Positions 17,926 through 27,376 of a stretch of DNA of 64,000 nt are shown here, one piece after another. Made by a program: the position numbers and the translations under genes. The notes under the pieces are model-generated. The model made no database searches, was not told where the DNA came from, and saw only the letters and a list, made by a program, of their open reading frames with translations. Positions within the stretch are counted from its first letter, which is position 1, and each line of letters opens with the position of its first letter. This stretch comes from Lacunisphaera limnophila. Its GTDB lineage: Bacteria; Verrucomicrobiota; Verrucomicrobiia; Opitutales; Opitutaceae. Where the stretch lies: NCBI RefSeq assembly GCF_001746835.1, contig NZ_CP016094.1:3487501-3551500 (forward strand), written 5' to 3'.

Positions 17926-19139
17926 AGTTTAACGCCAAGGATCTTGGCCACCTGGTTGACGTCCTTGTCCCCGCGGCCGGAGAGATTGACGACGATCATC
18001 TTGTCCTTGCCGAGGGCCTTGGCCCGCTTGAGGCCGTGCACCAAGGCATGGGTCGACTCGAGGGCCGGGATGATGCCCTCCATGCGGGAGCAAAGCTGGA
18101 AGGCGTCCATCACCTCGTCGTCGGTCGCGTAGGCATAGTCGATCCGACCTTGGTCACGGTAATAGGCGTGTTCCGGGCCGATGGCCGCGTAATCGAGACC
18201 CGCCGACACCGAGTGGGTGAGTTCGATCTGGCCGTCGGGATTCTGGAGAATGTAGGTCTTGCTGCCCTGCAACACACCCAGCTTGCCGCCCTCAAAGCGC
18301 GCCGCGTGTTCGCCGCGCTTGATGCCATGGCCACCGGCTTCCACGCCGATCAACTTCACAGCCGGGTCATTCAGGAAGTCGAAGAAAACACCGATCGCGT
18401 TGCTGCCACCGCCCACGCAGGCGATGATCTCGTCCGGCAGGCGCTTCTCGCGGGCCAGGATCTGTTCCTTCAACTCCTGCCCGATCACCCGGTGAAAATC
18501 CCGGACCATCATCGGATACGGGTGCGCACCCAGGGCCGAGCCCAGGATGTAGTGGGTGCTGCGGACATTGGTCACCCAGTCACGCATGGCCTCGTTCACC
18601 GCATCCTTCAGTGTCTTCTGACCGGCCTCGACCGGGACCACCTTGGCGCCCATCAGGCGCATGCGGAAAACGTTCAGGGCCTGGCGCTCCATGTCCACGG
18701 CGCCCATGTAGACCGTGCAATCCAGACCGAACTTGGCGCACACGGCCGCGGTCGCGACGCCATGCTGACCGGCCCCGGTCTCGGCGATGATGCGCTTCTT
18801 GCCCATGCGCTGGGCGAGGATGGCCTGGCCCAAGGCGTTGTTGATCTTGTGCGCTCCGGTGTGGAGCAGGTCCTCGCGCTTGAAATAGATCTTCGCCCCG
18901 CCGCAGTGCTCGGTCAGGCGGCCGGCAAAATAAAGCTCGGTCGGGCGGCCCGCGAATTCCTTCAGGTGGTGCCGCAGTTCGCTGATGAAGGCCGGATCCT
19001 TGCTCGCCGCGGTGTAGGCCGCCGTCAGGTCTGACAGGGCCGTCATGAGCGTCTCCGGCACATAGACCCCGCCATAGGGGCCGAAATGGCCGGCGGCATC
19101 AGGGAGCTGCGTGGGGGCGGTCTTGGAAGCAACAGACAT
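17922..19139 (-). CDS. trpB: Tryptophan synthase beta chain
   Basis: 405 residues. The PLP lysine is Lys98 in [25 protein letters not shown] and the phosphate loop GGGSNAIG are intact. Condenses indole and serine to tryptophan. No trpA is adjacent; trpC is 37 kb away in the window, so trp genes are scattered. Coupled to yicC through a 4-bp overlap. Confidence 0.97.
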   Translation of the reverse strand: MSVASKTAPTQLPDAAGHFGPYGGVYVPETLMTALSDLTAAYTAASKDPAFISELRHHLKEFAGRPTELYFAGRLTEHCGGAKIYFKREDLLHTGAHKINNALGQAILAQRMGKKRIIAETGAGQHGVATAAVCAKFGLDCTVYMGAVDMERQALNVFRMRLMGAKVVPVEAGQKTLKDAVNEAMRDWVTNVRSTHYILGSALGAHPYPMMVRDFHRVIGQELKEQILAREKRLPDEIIACVGGGSNAIGVFFDFLNDPAVKLIGVEAGGHGIKRGEHAARFEGGKLGVLQGSKTYILQNPDGQIELTHSVSAGLDYAAIGPEHAYYRDQGRIDYAYATDDEVMDAFQLCSRMEGIIPALESTHALVHGLKRAKALGKDKMIVVNLSGRGDKDVNQVAKILGVKL

Positions 19140-19197
19140 AGGGGACTGACAGCTCTAGGTGTGGCGGCTGGGAAGGCAAACGGGATTTAAGTCCGGA

Positions 19198-20637
19198 CTA
19201 CAGCCGCTTCACCGTCAGGAGCGTATAGTCATCCCTCAGCCCCGTTGAGCCGGTGAAGGTCTGTACCGCGTGGAAAACCGCGTCGTTGATCTGGCGGGCC
19301 GTGCCCTGATGGGCCGTCCGCATGGTGTCGGCCAGGCGGGCGCCCCCGAACTCCTTGTCGTCCGCGTTAGGCGCCTCGGTCAGTCCGTCAGTGTAGAGGA
19401 GCAGGGTCGAGCCGGGCAGGAAATCAACGGTCTGATCCTCGATCACCGTGTCGAAGAGGTCCGCGTCCACCAGACCCAGCGGCATGCCCTCGGACGCGAG
19501 GTATTCACTCACGAAACTATTCGCTCCGGACTGGTGCCGGGACAGGAGCGCCCGCTCATGCCCGGCCCGCGCCACCATGAGCCGGTTACCCGGCACATCC
19601 ACCACGGCGTAGAGCATCGTGATGTAGGCCCCTTCCTTCATATCCCCGGACAAGGTGCGGTTCAATTCCGCCAGAACCTTGGCCGGCGAATGGTGCCCCG
19701 GGGCGATCTGACGCAGGGCGGTCCGGCAGATTGCCATCAAAAGCGAGGCCGATACTCCCTTCCCCGCCACATCGGCCACCGCGAGGCCCAGCCGGCCCTC
19801 CCCGAGTTCAAACACGTCATAGAGGTCACCACTGACCTTCTGGGCGGCGATATAGCGCGCATCCAGGTCCAGACCTGCCACGACCGGCATCCGGCGCGGC
19901 AGCAGCATCTGCTGGATCTCACTCGCCAGGCTCAGGTCCAGGTCGAGCCGCTGCTTGTCCACCTGCAGGGCGAGGAAGTCGGCGTTGTGCACCGCCAGAC
20001 CCGCCTGCTCGGCCAGGGCCTCCACCAAGGAATAATCCGACTCGGTAAACGGCAATCCGTCAGCCGGGTTGCACACGCACAACACCCCGATCAGGCGCTT
20101 GCGGACCAGAATCGGCGCCGCGATGACCGAGCGCACGGCCAGCGCCTCGTCGTCGTGACGCACCATGCGGGGATCGGCCTCCGCCCGGGCGATCAGTTCG
20201 CCGCGCCCCGTGGCGGCCACCCGCCCCACCAGACCCTCGCCCACCGGGAATACCTCGGACTTGAGCACCTGCTCGATAAACTTGGCCCGCGTCCCAAGCT
20301 TCATCCGCTGGGTGTCGGGGATCGGCCGGTGCGGAGGAAACAAGCCTTCGACCGCCACGCCGCGCATCTGGTTGTCCGCGCCCTTTTCGAAAATACAGGC
20401 GCTCAGGGCCCCCGTGCTCAAAATCGATGCATGGACGATGCGCTGGAACAGCTCATCACGCGGCAGCCGCTCACCCACGGCATCCACCATGGTGTGCATG
20501 TAATCGATCACGATCTCGCGCTCCTCGCGCAGGATCTCGTTTTCCTCCTGCAACGTCGCCGCCTCGCGCTGCGCCCGCCAGTAGAAGGCGTAGACGATAG
20601 CGGCGCTCAGAAGCGCACCGAGGAGGAAAAGGGACAT
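19198..20637 (-). CDS. Membrane-anchored GAF-SpoIIE/PP2C phosphatase (RsbU-like)
   Basis: 479 residues: one N-terminal membrane segment (about 1-20), a coiled-coil (25-50), a GAF domain (about 55-225) and a PPM-type SpoIIE phosphatase domain (about 240-479) with EIQQMLLPRRMP, SGDLYDVFEL, VADVAGKGVSASLLMA and LLLYTDGLTEAPN including the metal-binding Asp residues. Such enzymes dephosphorylate STAS anti-anti-sigma proteins. A STAS gene lies 109 bp upstream on the same strand and is the likely substrate. Confidence 0.92.
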   Translation of the reverse strand: MSLFLLGALLSAAIVYAFYWRAQREAATLQEENEILREEREIVIDYMHTMVDAVGERLPRDELFQRIVHASILSTGALSACIFEKGADNQMRGVAVEGLFPPHRPIPDTQRMKLGTRAKFIEQVLKSEVFPVGEGLVGRVAATGRGELIARAEADPRMVRHDDEALAVRSVIAAPILVRKRLIGVLCVCNPADGLPFTESDYSLVEALAEQAGLAVHNADFLALQVDKQRLDLDLSLASEIQQMLLPRRMPVVAGLDLDARYIAAQKVSGDLYDVFELGEGRLGLAVADVAGKGVSASLLMAICRTALRQIAPGHHSPAKVLAELNRTLSGDMKEGAYITMLYAVVDVPGNRLMVARAGHERALLSRHQSGANSFVSEYLASEGMPLGLVDADLFDTVIEDQTVDFLPGSTLLLYTDGLTEAPNADDKEFGGARLADTMRTAHQGTARQINDAVFHAVQTFTGSTGLRDDYTLLTVKRL

Positions 20638-20746
20638 GGCGGGTGGAAGTCCTAAAAACGTGAGAATTGAATCCTGATTGGCAAATTACCGGGGCTTGCG
20701 ATGCTGGCGCCCGGTCCGCGGGCTTCAGGATTCACCCACTATCGCC

Positions 20747-21253
20747 TCAACGCCCCCCGATCTGAGCGCGCAGAAACGTCAGCACATCCTGAAACTTTGC
20801 GGCGTTGTCGGCATCGGTTGCCACGAGGTTCTCGTGGGCTTCCAGCACCATCCGGGCGCTCTCCACCTCGCCGAGGGCCTTGGCGTCGAGGGCCTGGCCA
20901 CCCTGCTCCGGGATCGAGACCTGGCCCGGGTCCACCACCGCGAGGCGGTGGAGGCCAAGGTTGCGGATCAACTCCAGGTTGCGCTCCCCGACCCGCACGA
21001 GGGTCAGCGAACCCGGGGGACTCAGGCGGCGCAGCTGGATCGCCGCTCCGGCCAAGACCCCGAGGAAGGTGCTGTCCATGCTGGCGCAGGCCTTGAAATC
21101 CACGGCAAAGCGCGTCTTCCCCTGCCCGATCATCGCGGTGAAGAAATCCTTCAGGGCCGCGCTGTTCAGGAACGAGGCCCGCCCGTCAATCCGCACCACC
21201 ACCGGGTCGGCGTAGGCGTCGACCAGGAAGATGGGTTTGGTGGAATCGGCCAT
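20747..21253 (-). CDS. STAS-domain protein (anti-sigma factor antagonist-like)
   Basis: 168 residues. STAS core with the regulatory loop CASMDSTFLGVLAG; Ser61 (or Thr62) is the expected phosphorylation site. Residues beyond about 110 form an extra C-terminal region not needed for the minimal fold. Paired with the phosphatase at 19198-20637. No anti-sigma kinase is encoded in the window, so the switch partner is missing or distant. Confidence 0.85.
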   Translation of the reverse strand: MADSTKPIFLVDAYADPVVVRIDGRASFLNSAALKDFFTAMIGQGKTRFAVDFKACASMDSTFLGVLAGAAIQLRRLSPPGSLTLVRVGERNLELIRNLGLHRLAVVDPGQVSIPEQGGQALDAKALGEVESARMVLEAHENLVATDADNAAKFQDVLTFLRAQIGGR

Positions 21254-21292
21254 GGTGAGTGGAAGCTAGTCGAGGCCTGCAGTCGCGGGATA

Positions 21293-23968
21293 TTAGTTCG
21301 CTGCGACGATCTGCCGGAGCACGTACGGCAGGATGCCGCCGTGCTGGTAGTAATCGATTTCGATCGGCGTATCGATGCGGCAACGCACCGCCACGTTCTC
21401 GACTGAGCCGTCCTTACGGGTGATCTTGAGCGTGAGGTCCTGCTGGGGCTTGATCGCGGCCGTGAGGCCCACGACGTCGTAGGTCTCGGAACCGTCCAGC
21501 TTCAGGGTCTGGGCGGTCGTGCCTTCCTTGAACTGGAGCGGCAGGACACCCATGCCCACCAGATTGGAACGGTGGATGCGCTCGAAACTCTGCGCCACGA
21601 CGACCTTCACGCCGAGCAGGTTGGTGCCCTTGGCGGCCCAGTCACGGGACGAGCCCGTGCCGTATTCCTGGCCGGCGAGGATGATCAACGGAACCCCCTT
21701 GGACTGCCACGCCATGGAGGCGTCGTAGATCGAGGTCTCGGCGCCGTCGGGCCCGATCGTGTTGCCACCTTCCTTGCCGCCCAACATCAGGTTCTTGATG
21801 CGGACGTTGGCGAAGGTGCCACGGGTCATGATGCGGTCATTGCCACGGCGGGAACCGTAGGAATTGAAATCCTCAAAGGTGACACCGTTATCGAGGAGGA
21901 ACTTGCCCGCGGGCGAACTCTTCTTGATGGCACCGGCCGGGGAGATGTGGTCGGTCGTGACGGAGTCACCGAAGATACCGAGCGCCTTGGCACCCTTGAT
22001 CTCGGCGATGCTGCCCGGCTTCATGCCGAAACCGGTGAAGAACGGGGGCTCCTGGATGTAGGTGGACTTGGCGTCAAAGGCGTAGACGTTGCCCGTCGTG
22101 GACGGGATCTCGTTCCACTTCGGATTCTGCGCGGCGAAGTCCGTGTAGAGGCGACGGAACACCTCGGGCTTGAGGGCGGCGGCCATCTGGTCGCGGACCT
22201 CCTGCAGCGTGGGCCACAGGTCCTTCAGGTAGACATCAGCCCCGGCCTGGTCCCTGCCAATCGGCTCCTTCGACAGGTCGATGTCGACCCGGCCGGCGAG
22301 CGCAAAGGCCACGACCAGCGGAGGGGACATCAGGAAGTTGGCCTTGATGTTCTGGTGAACGCGGGCTTCGAAGTTACGGTTGCCGGAGAGGACGGACGCG
22401 GCGACGAGATCGTTCTTCACGACCGCTTCTTCGATCGGGGCCGAGAGCGGGCCGGAGTTACCGATACAGGTCGTGCAGCCGTAGCCGACGGTCTGGAAGC
22501 CCAGTTTGTCGAGGTACGGGGTGAGGCCGGTCTTATCGAGGTAGTCGGTCACGACACGGGAACCGGGGGCGAGCGACGACTTCACGAGCGGGTTCACCTT
22601 CAGGCCCTTCTCGACGGCCTTCTTGGCCACGAGACCGGCGGCGAGCATGACGCTCGGGTTCGAGGTGTTCGTGCAACTGGTGATCGCGGCGATCAGGACG
22701 GAGCCGTGGCCGACCTTCTGGCCGTCCACCTGGGCGCTCACGGTCGTGAACTCCTCGGCCTTCTTGCCAAAGCCCGCCTCGGTGACCGGCTTGGAGAAGG
22801 AGGAAACGAAATCACGCTTGAGGTTCTGGAGCTCGATGCGGTCCTGCGGACGCTTCGGGCCGGCGACACTCGGAACGACGGTGCCCAGGTCGAGCTCGAC
22901 GACCTGCGAGTAGTCGATCTCACCTTTCTGCGGGATGCCCCACAGTTTCTGGGCCTTGTAGTAGGCCTCGTAGGTGGCGACGTGCTTCTCGTCGCGCCCG
23001 GTGGCGCGGAGGTAGGAGGAGCACTCGGCGTCGATCGGGAAGAAGCCCATGGTCGCGCCATACTCGGGCGCCATGTTGGCGATCGTGGCGCGGTCGACGA
23101 CCGGCAGGGCCGCGGCGCCGGGGCCGAAGAATTCGACAAACTTGCCGACGACCTTCGTCTTGCGCATCAGCTGCGTGACGGTGAGGGCTAGATCGGTGGC
23201 GGTGACGCCTTCCTTGAGGGCACCGGTCAGGTACACACCCACGACATCCGGCGTGAGGAAATAGACCGGCTGACCCAGCATACCGGCCTCAGCCTCGATG
23301 CCGCCCACGCCCCAGCCCACGATGCCGATACCGTTGATCATCGTCGTGTGGGAATCGGTGCCGACTAGCGTGTCGGGATAATAGACCTCGCCCTGGTTCA
23401 GGACGCCCTTCGCCAGGTACTCCAGGTTGACCTGGTGCACGATGCCGATACCCGGGGGCACGACCTTGAAGGTGTCGAAGGCCTGCATACCCCACTTCAG
23501 GAACTGATAGCGCTCGCAGTTGCGGGTGAACTCGAGGTCGAGGTTCTTCTGCATGGCCTCGGAGGAGCCGGCGAAGTCAACCTGCACAGAGTGATCGACC
23601 ACGAGATCCACGGGCACGAGCGGCTCGATGATCTTCGGGTTCTTCCCCATCTTGGCCACGGCGGAGCGCATGGCAGCCAGATCCACGAGAAGCGGCACCC
23701 CGGTGAAATCCTGCAACACGATACGGGCGACCACGAACGGGATCTCGGCCGTGCGGGCCTCCGTCGGCTTCCAAGCCGCGAGTTCGCGGATATTGGACTC
23801 CATGACGCGCTTGCCATCGCAATTGCGCAGCACCGCCTCAAGGACGAGACGGATGCTCACCGGCAGGCGCGAGACCGGGAAACCGGCCTGCTCAAGTGCC
23901 GGCAACGAGTAGAATTTCTTGCCGCCCTCGAAGGTCTGGAGGGTGTTGAAGGGATTGGGGAGTGACAT
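21293..23968 (-). CDS. acnA: Aconitate hydratase A
   Basis: 891 residues, the usual AcnA/IRP1 length. The cluster-ligand cysteines are seen in [10 protein letters not shown] and [10 protein letters not shown]; the C-terminal swivel domain has [15 protein letters not shown]. Isomerises citrate and isocitrate in the TCA cycle with a [4Fe-4S] cluster. Confidence 0.98.
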   Translation of the reverse strand: MSLPNPFNTLQTFEGGKKFYSLPALEQAGFPVSRLPVSIRLVLEAVLRNCDGKRVMESNIRELAAWKPTEARTAEIPFVVARIVLQDFTGVPLLVDLAAMRSAVAKMGKNPKIIEPLVPVDLVVDHSVQVDFAGSSEAMQKNLDLEFTRNCERYQFLKWGMQAFDTFKVVPPGIGIVHQVNLEYLAKGVLNQGEVYYPDTLVGTDSHTTMINGIGIVGWGVGGIEAEAGMLGQPVYFLTPDVVGVYLTGALKEGVTATDLALTVTQLMRKTKVVGKFVEFFGPGAAALPVVDRATIANMAPEYGATMGFFPIDAECSSYLRATGRDEKHVATYEAYYKAQKLWGIPQKGEIDYSQVVELDLGTVVPSVAGPKRPQDRIELQNLKRDFVSSFSKPVTEAGFGKKAEEFTTVSAQVDGQKVGHGSVLIAAITSCTNTSNPSVMLAAGLVAKKAVEKGLKVNPLVKSSLAPGSRVVTDYLDKTGLTPYLDKLGFQTVGYGCTTCIGNSGPLSAPIEEAVVKNDLVAASVLSGNRNFEARVHQNIKANFLMSPPLVVAFALAGRVDIDLSKEPIGRDQAGADVYLKDLWPTLQEVRDQMAAALKPEVFRRLYTDFAAQNPKWNEIPSTTGNVYAFDAKSTYIQEPPFFTGFGMKPGSIAEIKGAKALGIFGDSVTTDHISPAGAIKKSSPAGKFLLDNGVTFEDFNSYGSRRGNDRIMTRGTFANVRIKNLMLGGKEGGNTIGPDGAETSIYDASMAWQSKGVPLIILAGQEYGTGSSRDWAAKGTNLLGVKVVVAQSFERIHRSNLVGMGVLPLQFKEGTTAQTLKLDGSETYDVVGLTAAIKPQQDLTLKITRKDGSVENVAVRCRIDTPIEIDYYQHGGILPYVLRQIVAAN

Positions 23969-23989
23969 GGAAGGAAAAGAAAAGGAACT

Positions 23990-24023
23990 GGGCGAAGCGT
24001 GGAGACCTGGTGGGGCTTCGCCC
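23990..24023 (-). terminator. Hairpin between the peroxiredoxin and acnA genes
   Basis: Arms GGGCGAAGC (23990-23998) and GCTTCGCCC (24015-24023). Read on the minus strand the stem is followed by a pyrimidine/T-rich stretch (AGTTCCTTTTCTTTTCC) just before the acnA ATG. This fits a weak intrinsic terminator of the peroxiredoxin gene or an acnA leader structure. Confidence 0.45.
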
Positions 24024-24091
24024 TGACTTAGGGGGGATGGTGGATTATACGGTTCTTATAGGCTCAGGCTTTAGGTCTCTGAGTCCCAGTT

Positions 24092-24562
24092 TTACTTCGC
24101 CAGCACGGCCTTGATCGCGGCGAAGTTCGGGAGGTCCTTCGGCGTCGGGGTCTGCTCGGCGTAGGTGATGACGCCATCGGCGCCGACCACGAAGGCGGCA
24201 CGGGCGGAGGTGTCACCCACCCCAGCCAGCATCGGGAAGAGGACGTCGTAGGCCTTGGTGACCGTCTTGTTGAGGTCGGAAAGGAGGGTAATCTTGATGG
24301 CGTTCGCCTTGGCCCAGGCCTCCTGCGCGAAGGGGCTGTCGACACTGATCGCGAGGACGGTGGCGCCCAGCTTCTCGTAGTCGCCCAGACCAGCGGTCTG
24401 GTCACACATTTCCTGGGTGCACACGCCGGTGTAAGCCAGGGGGAAGAACAGGACCACGACCTTCTTGCCAGCGTAGTCGCTCAGCTTGACGTCCTTGAGA
24501 CCGTCCGCGGTCTTCGACTTGAGGGTGAAATCAGGGGCTTTGGAGCCGACAGCGATAGGCAT
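24092..24562 (-). CDS. Peroxiredoxin (AhpC/TSA family)
   Basis: 156 residues from ATG at 24562 (an upstream in-frame ATG would add an unconserved leader). Peroxidatic Cys48 lies in FPLAYTGVCTQEMC with a second Cys53 five residues later; the catalytic Thr and downstream Arg region are in place. Reduces hydrogen and alkyl peroxides using a thiol donor. The 275 bp upstream (24563-24837) contain small hairpins (24762-24783, 24795-24808) but no recognisable gene. Confidence 0.92.
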   Translation of the reverse strand: MPIAVGSKAPDFTLKSKTADGLKDVKLSDYAGKKVVVLFFPLAYTGVCTQEMCDQTAGLGDYEKLGATVLAISVDSPFAQEAWAKANAIKITLLSDLNKTVTKAYDVLFPMLAGVGDTSARAAFVVGADGVITYAEQTPTPKDLPNFAAIKAVLAK

Positions 24563-24837
24563 GGGAGTGAGGATGTGAGGGTTAGGGAACGTTTGTGGAA
24601 GTGACCCAAGTGAACTGAATCCAAAAGCCTCGGAGGCGATCCGGATCAAGCCCTAGGGAGCCAAGAAGATGAACCCTCTCACCAGCGTCCCGCAATCCCT
24701 TTTAGGCAGCTATGACGACCCGTACTGAATGAAGCCAGTCTCCCATTAGCCCGGCTGAAGGCCCGTCGCACAGCGCGGGCCCCAGACGGCGGAAGTCTGA
24801 TGGCAGACAGCTGCCTCGGAGAGCGAACTTTGGCCAA

Positions 24838-25212
24838 CTAGACGAAACCCTCAGGATTCTGGATCATCCGCCCCAGTTTACCCCCGATTTGGTCGCATTG
24901 CTTTTCCAAAGCCGTCATTTGCCCGGGTGTCAGGTAGCCATAAGCCTGCGCCCGGCCCAGCCAATGCCTGGTTTCCTGCAGTTCGCCGTCTGAGTCAGTG
25001 AGTTTGCTTACGAAATGGGCTGGATACCGTCGTTTGGCCCAGGCCTCGGCGAGGTTGGCCCCGATTGAGCGCGACGATCGACGTACCTGATCAGTCAGGG
25101 AGTAAAGTTCCTCCTTCGGAAAGGCCTTGGACAGCCTGAAGACCTCCAAATCGAGGCAACAAGCCTCGGCATAAACCTTCAGATCGCGAAACGAATTGAT
25201 GCGTTCACTCAT
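24838..25212 (-). CDS. Four-helix-bundle protein, 23S rRNA IVS-protein (S23) family
   Basis: 124 residues from ATG at 25212. Shows the family pattern SFRDLKVYAEACCLDLEVFR, FPKEELYSLTDQVRRSS, SIGANLAEAW and ELQETRHWLGRAQAYGYL. Members were first found in intervening sequences of 23S rRNA; the Avd proteins of diversity-generating retroelements share the fold. They are nucleic-acid-binding bundles with no known catalysis. There is no rRNA or reverse transcriptase here. Its 5' side faces the longest heptad array of the window (25301-25486), about 90 bp away. Confidence 0.88.
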   Translation of the reverse strand: MSERINSFRDLKVYAEACCLDLEVFRLSKAFPKEELYSLTDQVRRSSRSIGANLAEAWAKRRYPAHFVSKLTDSDGELQETRHWLGRAQAYGYLTPGQMTALEKQCDQIGGKLGRMIQNPEGFV

Positions 25213-25300
25213 AAGATGACAGGGGTTGATCTCACGGCCCGCTGTCCCAACGCCCCACTTCCTAGCCAATAACCGCCGCCCGTCCACCCCCTTCTCACCC

Positions 25301-25502
25301 CCACCCTCCACCCTCTGTCGTCAGTCATCGGCAATCTGCCATCTGTCCTCAGTCATCCACCCTCCGTCTGCCCGGCGCCATCCGTCCTCTGCCATCCGTC
25401 TTCAGCCATCTGTCATCTGTCCTCCGGTCTCCGACCTCCGTCCTCCGCCCTCTGCCGTCCGCCGTCAGCCGTCCGCCGTCAGCCCTCGCCGCCCCCGGCG
25501 GC
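25301..25502 (+). repeat. Array of about 26 degenerate heptads (consensus CNGYCNT) with end hairpin
   Basis: Starts with two CCACCCT units (25301-25314), runs in strict 7-nt register to 25370, is broken by four bases, and continues in register to 25486. Examples: CTGTCGT, CAGTCAT, CTGCCAT, CCGTCCT, CAGCCGT, CCGCCGT. It ends at the hairpin GCCGCC-CCC-GGCGGC (25488-25502). Occupies the divergent gap between the four-helix-bundle gene and tyrS. The same consensus recurs at 31617-31658. Confidence 0.88.
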
Positions 25503-25556
25503 TACCGCCACTTGCCCCTTGTCACCTGCTTCCCTGCGGCCAATAACGGCGGCCTG

Positions 25557-26840
25557 ATGTCCGACATCCTTTCCGAACTCGACTGGCGTGGCCTCTACGC
25601 TGACAGCACCGACCGCGACGCGCTGGCCAAGCGCCTGGCTGAGGGCCCGACCACGCTTTACGCGGGTTTCGACCCCACGGCTGACTCGCTCCACGTCGGC
25701 AACTTGGTACCCCTGCTGGCCCTCCGCCGGTTCCAGCGGGCCGGCCACCACCCCATTGCCCTGGCCGGTGGCGCCACCGGCATGGTCGGCGACCCCTCGG
25801 GCAAGTCCGACGAGCGCAACCTCCAGACCCCCGACCAGGTCGCCCACAACATCGCCGCCATCCGCGGCCAGCTGACCAAGTTCCTCGACTTCGACGCAGC
25901 CGCGAACCCCGCCCGCCTGGTCAACAACGGAGACTGGATCGGCCCGATCAGCTTCCTCGAATTCCTGCGCGACACCGGCAAGTACATCACCGTGAACTCC
26001 ATGGTGGCGAAGGATTCCGTCCGCTCCCGCATGGAGGACCGCGGCACCGGTATCAGCTTCACGGAGTTCAGCTACATGCTGCTCCAAGGCTACGACTTCT
26101 TCCACCTGCGGAAGACCTACAATTGCGAACTCCAGGTCGGCGCCACCGACCAGTGGGGCAACATCACCGTCGGCACGGAGCTGACCCGCAAGAAACTCGG
26201 CGCCACGGTCTGGGGCCTCGTCTTCCCGCTCCTCACCAAGTCCGACGGCTCGAAGTACGGCAAGACCGCCACGGGGACCGTCTGGCTCGACCCGAAGAAG
26301 ACCAGTCCCTACCGCTTCTACCAGTTCTTCGTGAACGCCGACGACGCCGACGTCGTGAAGCTCCTGAAGACCCTCACCTTCCTGAGCCGCGAGGAGATCA
26401 CGGCCCTCGAAACCGAGCTGACGGCCAACCCCGGCGCCCGCGCCGCGCAGAAGGCCCTCGCCCGCGAGATGACGACCCTGGTCCATGGCCCCGAGGCCCT
26501 CGCTGCGGCCCTCAAGGCGAGCGAGATCCTCTTCGGCGGCTCCCTCGAAGGCGTGACCGAAGCCATCTTCAACGACGTCGTGGGCGAAGTCCCGACCAAG
26601 GACCTGGAAAAGGTCCGGCTAGAGGGCCCCGGCGCGGCCATCGCCGACCTGATCGTCCAATCCGGCCTGGAAGCCTCCAAGGGCGCCGCCCGCAAAGCCC
26701 TCGAAGCCGGCGGCATCTACCTGAACAACGTCCGCGTCCCCGACCATACGCGCACTGTCACCGTCGCCGATCTCTTGTTCGGAAAACACTTGCTCCTGCG
26801 GAAGGGAAAGCGGTCCTACGCCGTTCTCACGGTGAAGTGA
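25557..26840 (+). CDS. tyrS: Tyrosyl-tRNA synthetase
   Basis: 427 residues from ATG at 25557; the frame is open further upstream only because the repeat array lacks stops. HIGH-type motif HVGN at 46-49 and KMSKS-type motif KYGKT at 233-237, followed by a C-terminal S4 RNA-binding domain. Activates tyrosine and charges tRNA-Tyr. The last 20 codons are echoed by a second, diverged copy 43 bp downstream (26883-26945). Confidence 0.97.
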   Translation: MSDILSELDWRGLYADSTDRDALAKRLAEGPTTLYAGFDPTADSLHVGNLVPLLALRRFQRAGHHPIALAGGATGMVGDPSGKSDERNLQTPDQVAHNIAAIRGQLTKFLDFDAAANPARLVNNGDWIGPISFLEFLRDTGKYITVNSMVAKDSVRSRMEDRGTGISFTEFSYMLLQGYDFFHLRKTYNCELQVGATDQWGNITVGTELTRKKLGATVWGLVFPLLTKSDGSKYGKTATGTVWLDPKKTSPYRFYQFFVNADDADVVKLLKTLTFLSREEITALETELTANPGARAAQKALAREMTTLVHGPEALAAALKASEILFGGSLEGVTEAIFNDVVGEVPTKDLEKVRLEGPGAAIADLIVQSGLEASKGAARKALEAGGIYLNNVRVPDHTRTVTVADLLFGKHLLLRKGKRSYAVLTVK

Positions 26841-26882
26841 CGACCTCCTCTCTTGTCGCGCCATAGCCCTTGGCGAAGGCGG

Positions 26883-26945
26883 ATCGGGAAATATCTCCTG
26901 CTCAGGAAAGGCAAACGCAGCTACGCCGTTCTCTCCGCCAGCTGA
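26883..26945 (+). pseudogene. Remnant of a second tyrS 3' end
   Basis: Twenty codons and a TGA encode IGKYLLLRKGKRSYAVLSAS, against FGKHLLLRKGKRSYAVLTVK at the end of the intact tyrS. The shared residues use largely different synonymous codons (for example aaa-cac-ttg against aaa-tat-ctc). So it is not a recent duplication but the tail of a diverged homologue. No upstream part of a synthetase remains. Best explained by replacement of one tyrS by another with the old 3' end left behind. Confidence 0.85.
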
Positions 26946-26960
26946 CGGCGGAATAAGCAA

Positions 26961-26988
26961 CAAGGATCAAGGGACAAGGTGCAGGTCG
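26961..26988 (+). repeat. CAAGGNN heptad tract
   Basis: CAAGGAT, CAAGGGA, CAAGGTG, CAGGTCG: four in-register 7-nt units just after the tyrS remnant. It is the reverse complement of the word family used upstream of ileS (CTTGATC, CTTGGCC). Confidence 0.65.
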
Positions 26989-27072
26989 ATGGCGTGGAGG
27001 GCTCAGCTCCAGCTGGGCCGTGCCTTAATGTGCAACCCACGCTCCGCGCAGGTTGAACGGGTAACCCTGCCT

Positions 27073-27165
27073 CCTTTTGCGCCTTTTGCGCTGCTTCGCG
27101 GCTAAACGGATCGATCCTGGCCGACTAAGGCAATTAGCCGCGAAAAACGCAAAAGGCGCAAAAAG
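27073..27165. repeat. Inverted 9-mer repeat element, copy 1
   Basis: Left arm: CCTTTTGCG, CCTTTTGCG, CTGCTTCGC, then GGCTAA. Right arm: TTAGC, CGCGAAAAA, CGCAAAAGG, CGCAAAAAG. The arms pair over about 27 bases around a 28-nt spacer (27106-27133). A diverged copy with the same 9-nt unit is at 50717-50809 and a relative at 56551-56623. Confidence 0.82.
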
Positions 27166-27215
27166 CGCATCACCCTGTAGGAGCCTGTTCACAGGCGATG
27201 CCTTGGTCTGGTGCC

Positions 27216-27300
27216 CCCTGATTTGCCCGCAAATCACCCTGAGCAAGCAAAGCGCGTCGAACGGGCAACAACAAACAACCTACAACCGCGGCGAAGCCGC
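27216..27300 (+). repeat. Composite hairpin-plus-heptad element, copy 1
   Basis: Head: GATTTGC-CC-GCAAATC stem, then CACCCTGAGCAAGCAAAG and GCGTCGAACGGG. Middle: heptads CAACAAC, AAACAAC, CTACAAC (27266-27286). Tail: hairpin GCGGC-GAA-GCCGC (27288-27300). Copies 2 and 3 are at 27606-27700 and 30351-30438. Confidence 0.82.
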
Positions 27301-27348
27301 CCACAGCAGTTACCGTTTGCCATCATTCAACGCCGTCGGTCATCTTCC

Positions 27349-27376
27349 AAACAACCAACAACCAATGACTGACCAC
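27349..27376 (+). repeat. AAC-type heptads overlapping the ligase start codon
   Basis: AAACAAC, CAACAAC, CAATGAC, TGACCAC in 7-nt register. The ATG of the O-antigen ligase gene (27365) lies inside the third unit, so the repeat supplies both the leader and the first codons. Confidence 0.65.

Larger units (their letters stand above)
26841..27364 (+). other. Repeat-dense gene-free stretch between tyrS and the O-antigen ligase gene
   Basis: 524 bp without an intact gene. In order: a tyrS 3' remnant (26883-26945), CAAGGNN heptads (26961-26988), a 9-mer inverted element (27073-27165), a GCCTG-TTCA-CAGGC hairpin (27183-27196), a composite hairpin/heptad element (27216-27300) and the heptads that run into the ligase start (27349-27376). 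Looks like a target or accumulation site for these elements. Confidence 0.75.

Noticed and set aside
24563-24837. Small RNA gene or tRNA between the peroxiredoxin and four-helix-bundle genes
   Set aside because: Only short hairpins are visible; no cloverleaf, promoter or terminator could be supported.
25301-25486. CRISPR array
   Set aside because: Units are 7 nt, contiguous and degenerate, without spacers of constant length and without cas genes.
24838-25502. Diversity-generating retroelement
   Set aside because: The Avd-like fold is suggestive, but there is no reverse transcriptase, template repeat or variable repeat with A-specific changes in the window.
25226-25546. Open plus-strand frame rich in Pro/Ser/Arg through the heptad array
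   Set aside because: It exists only because the CNGYCNT repeat lacks stop codons; no start signal, no protein-like composition, and it runs into tyrS out of frame.
27077-27364. N-terminal extension of the O-antigen ligase
   Set aside because: The extension is a translation of the 9-mer and composite repeat elements; the first protein-like residues follow the ATG at 27365.
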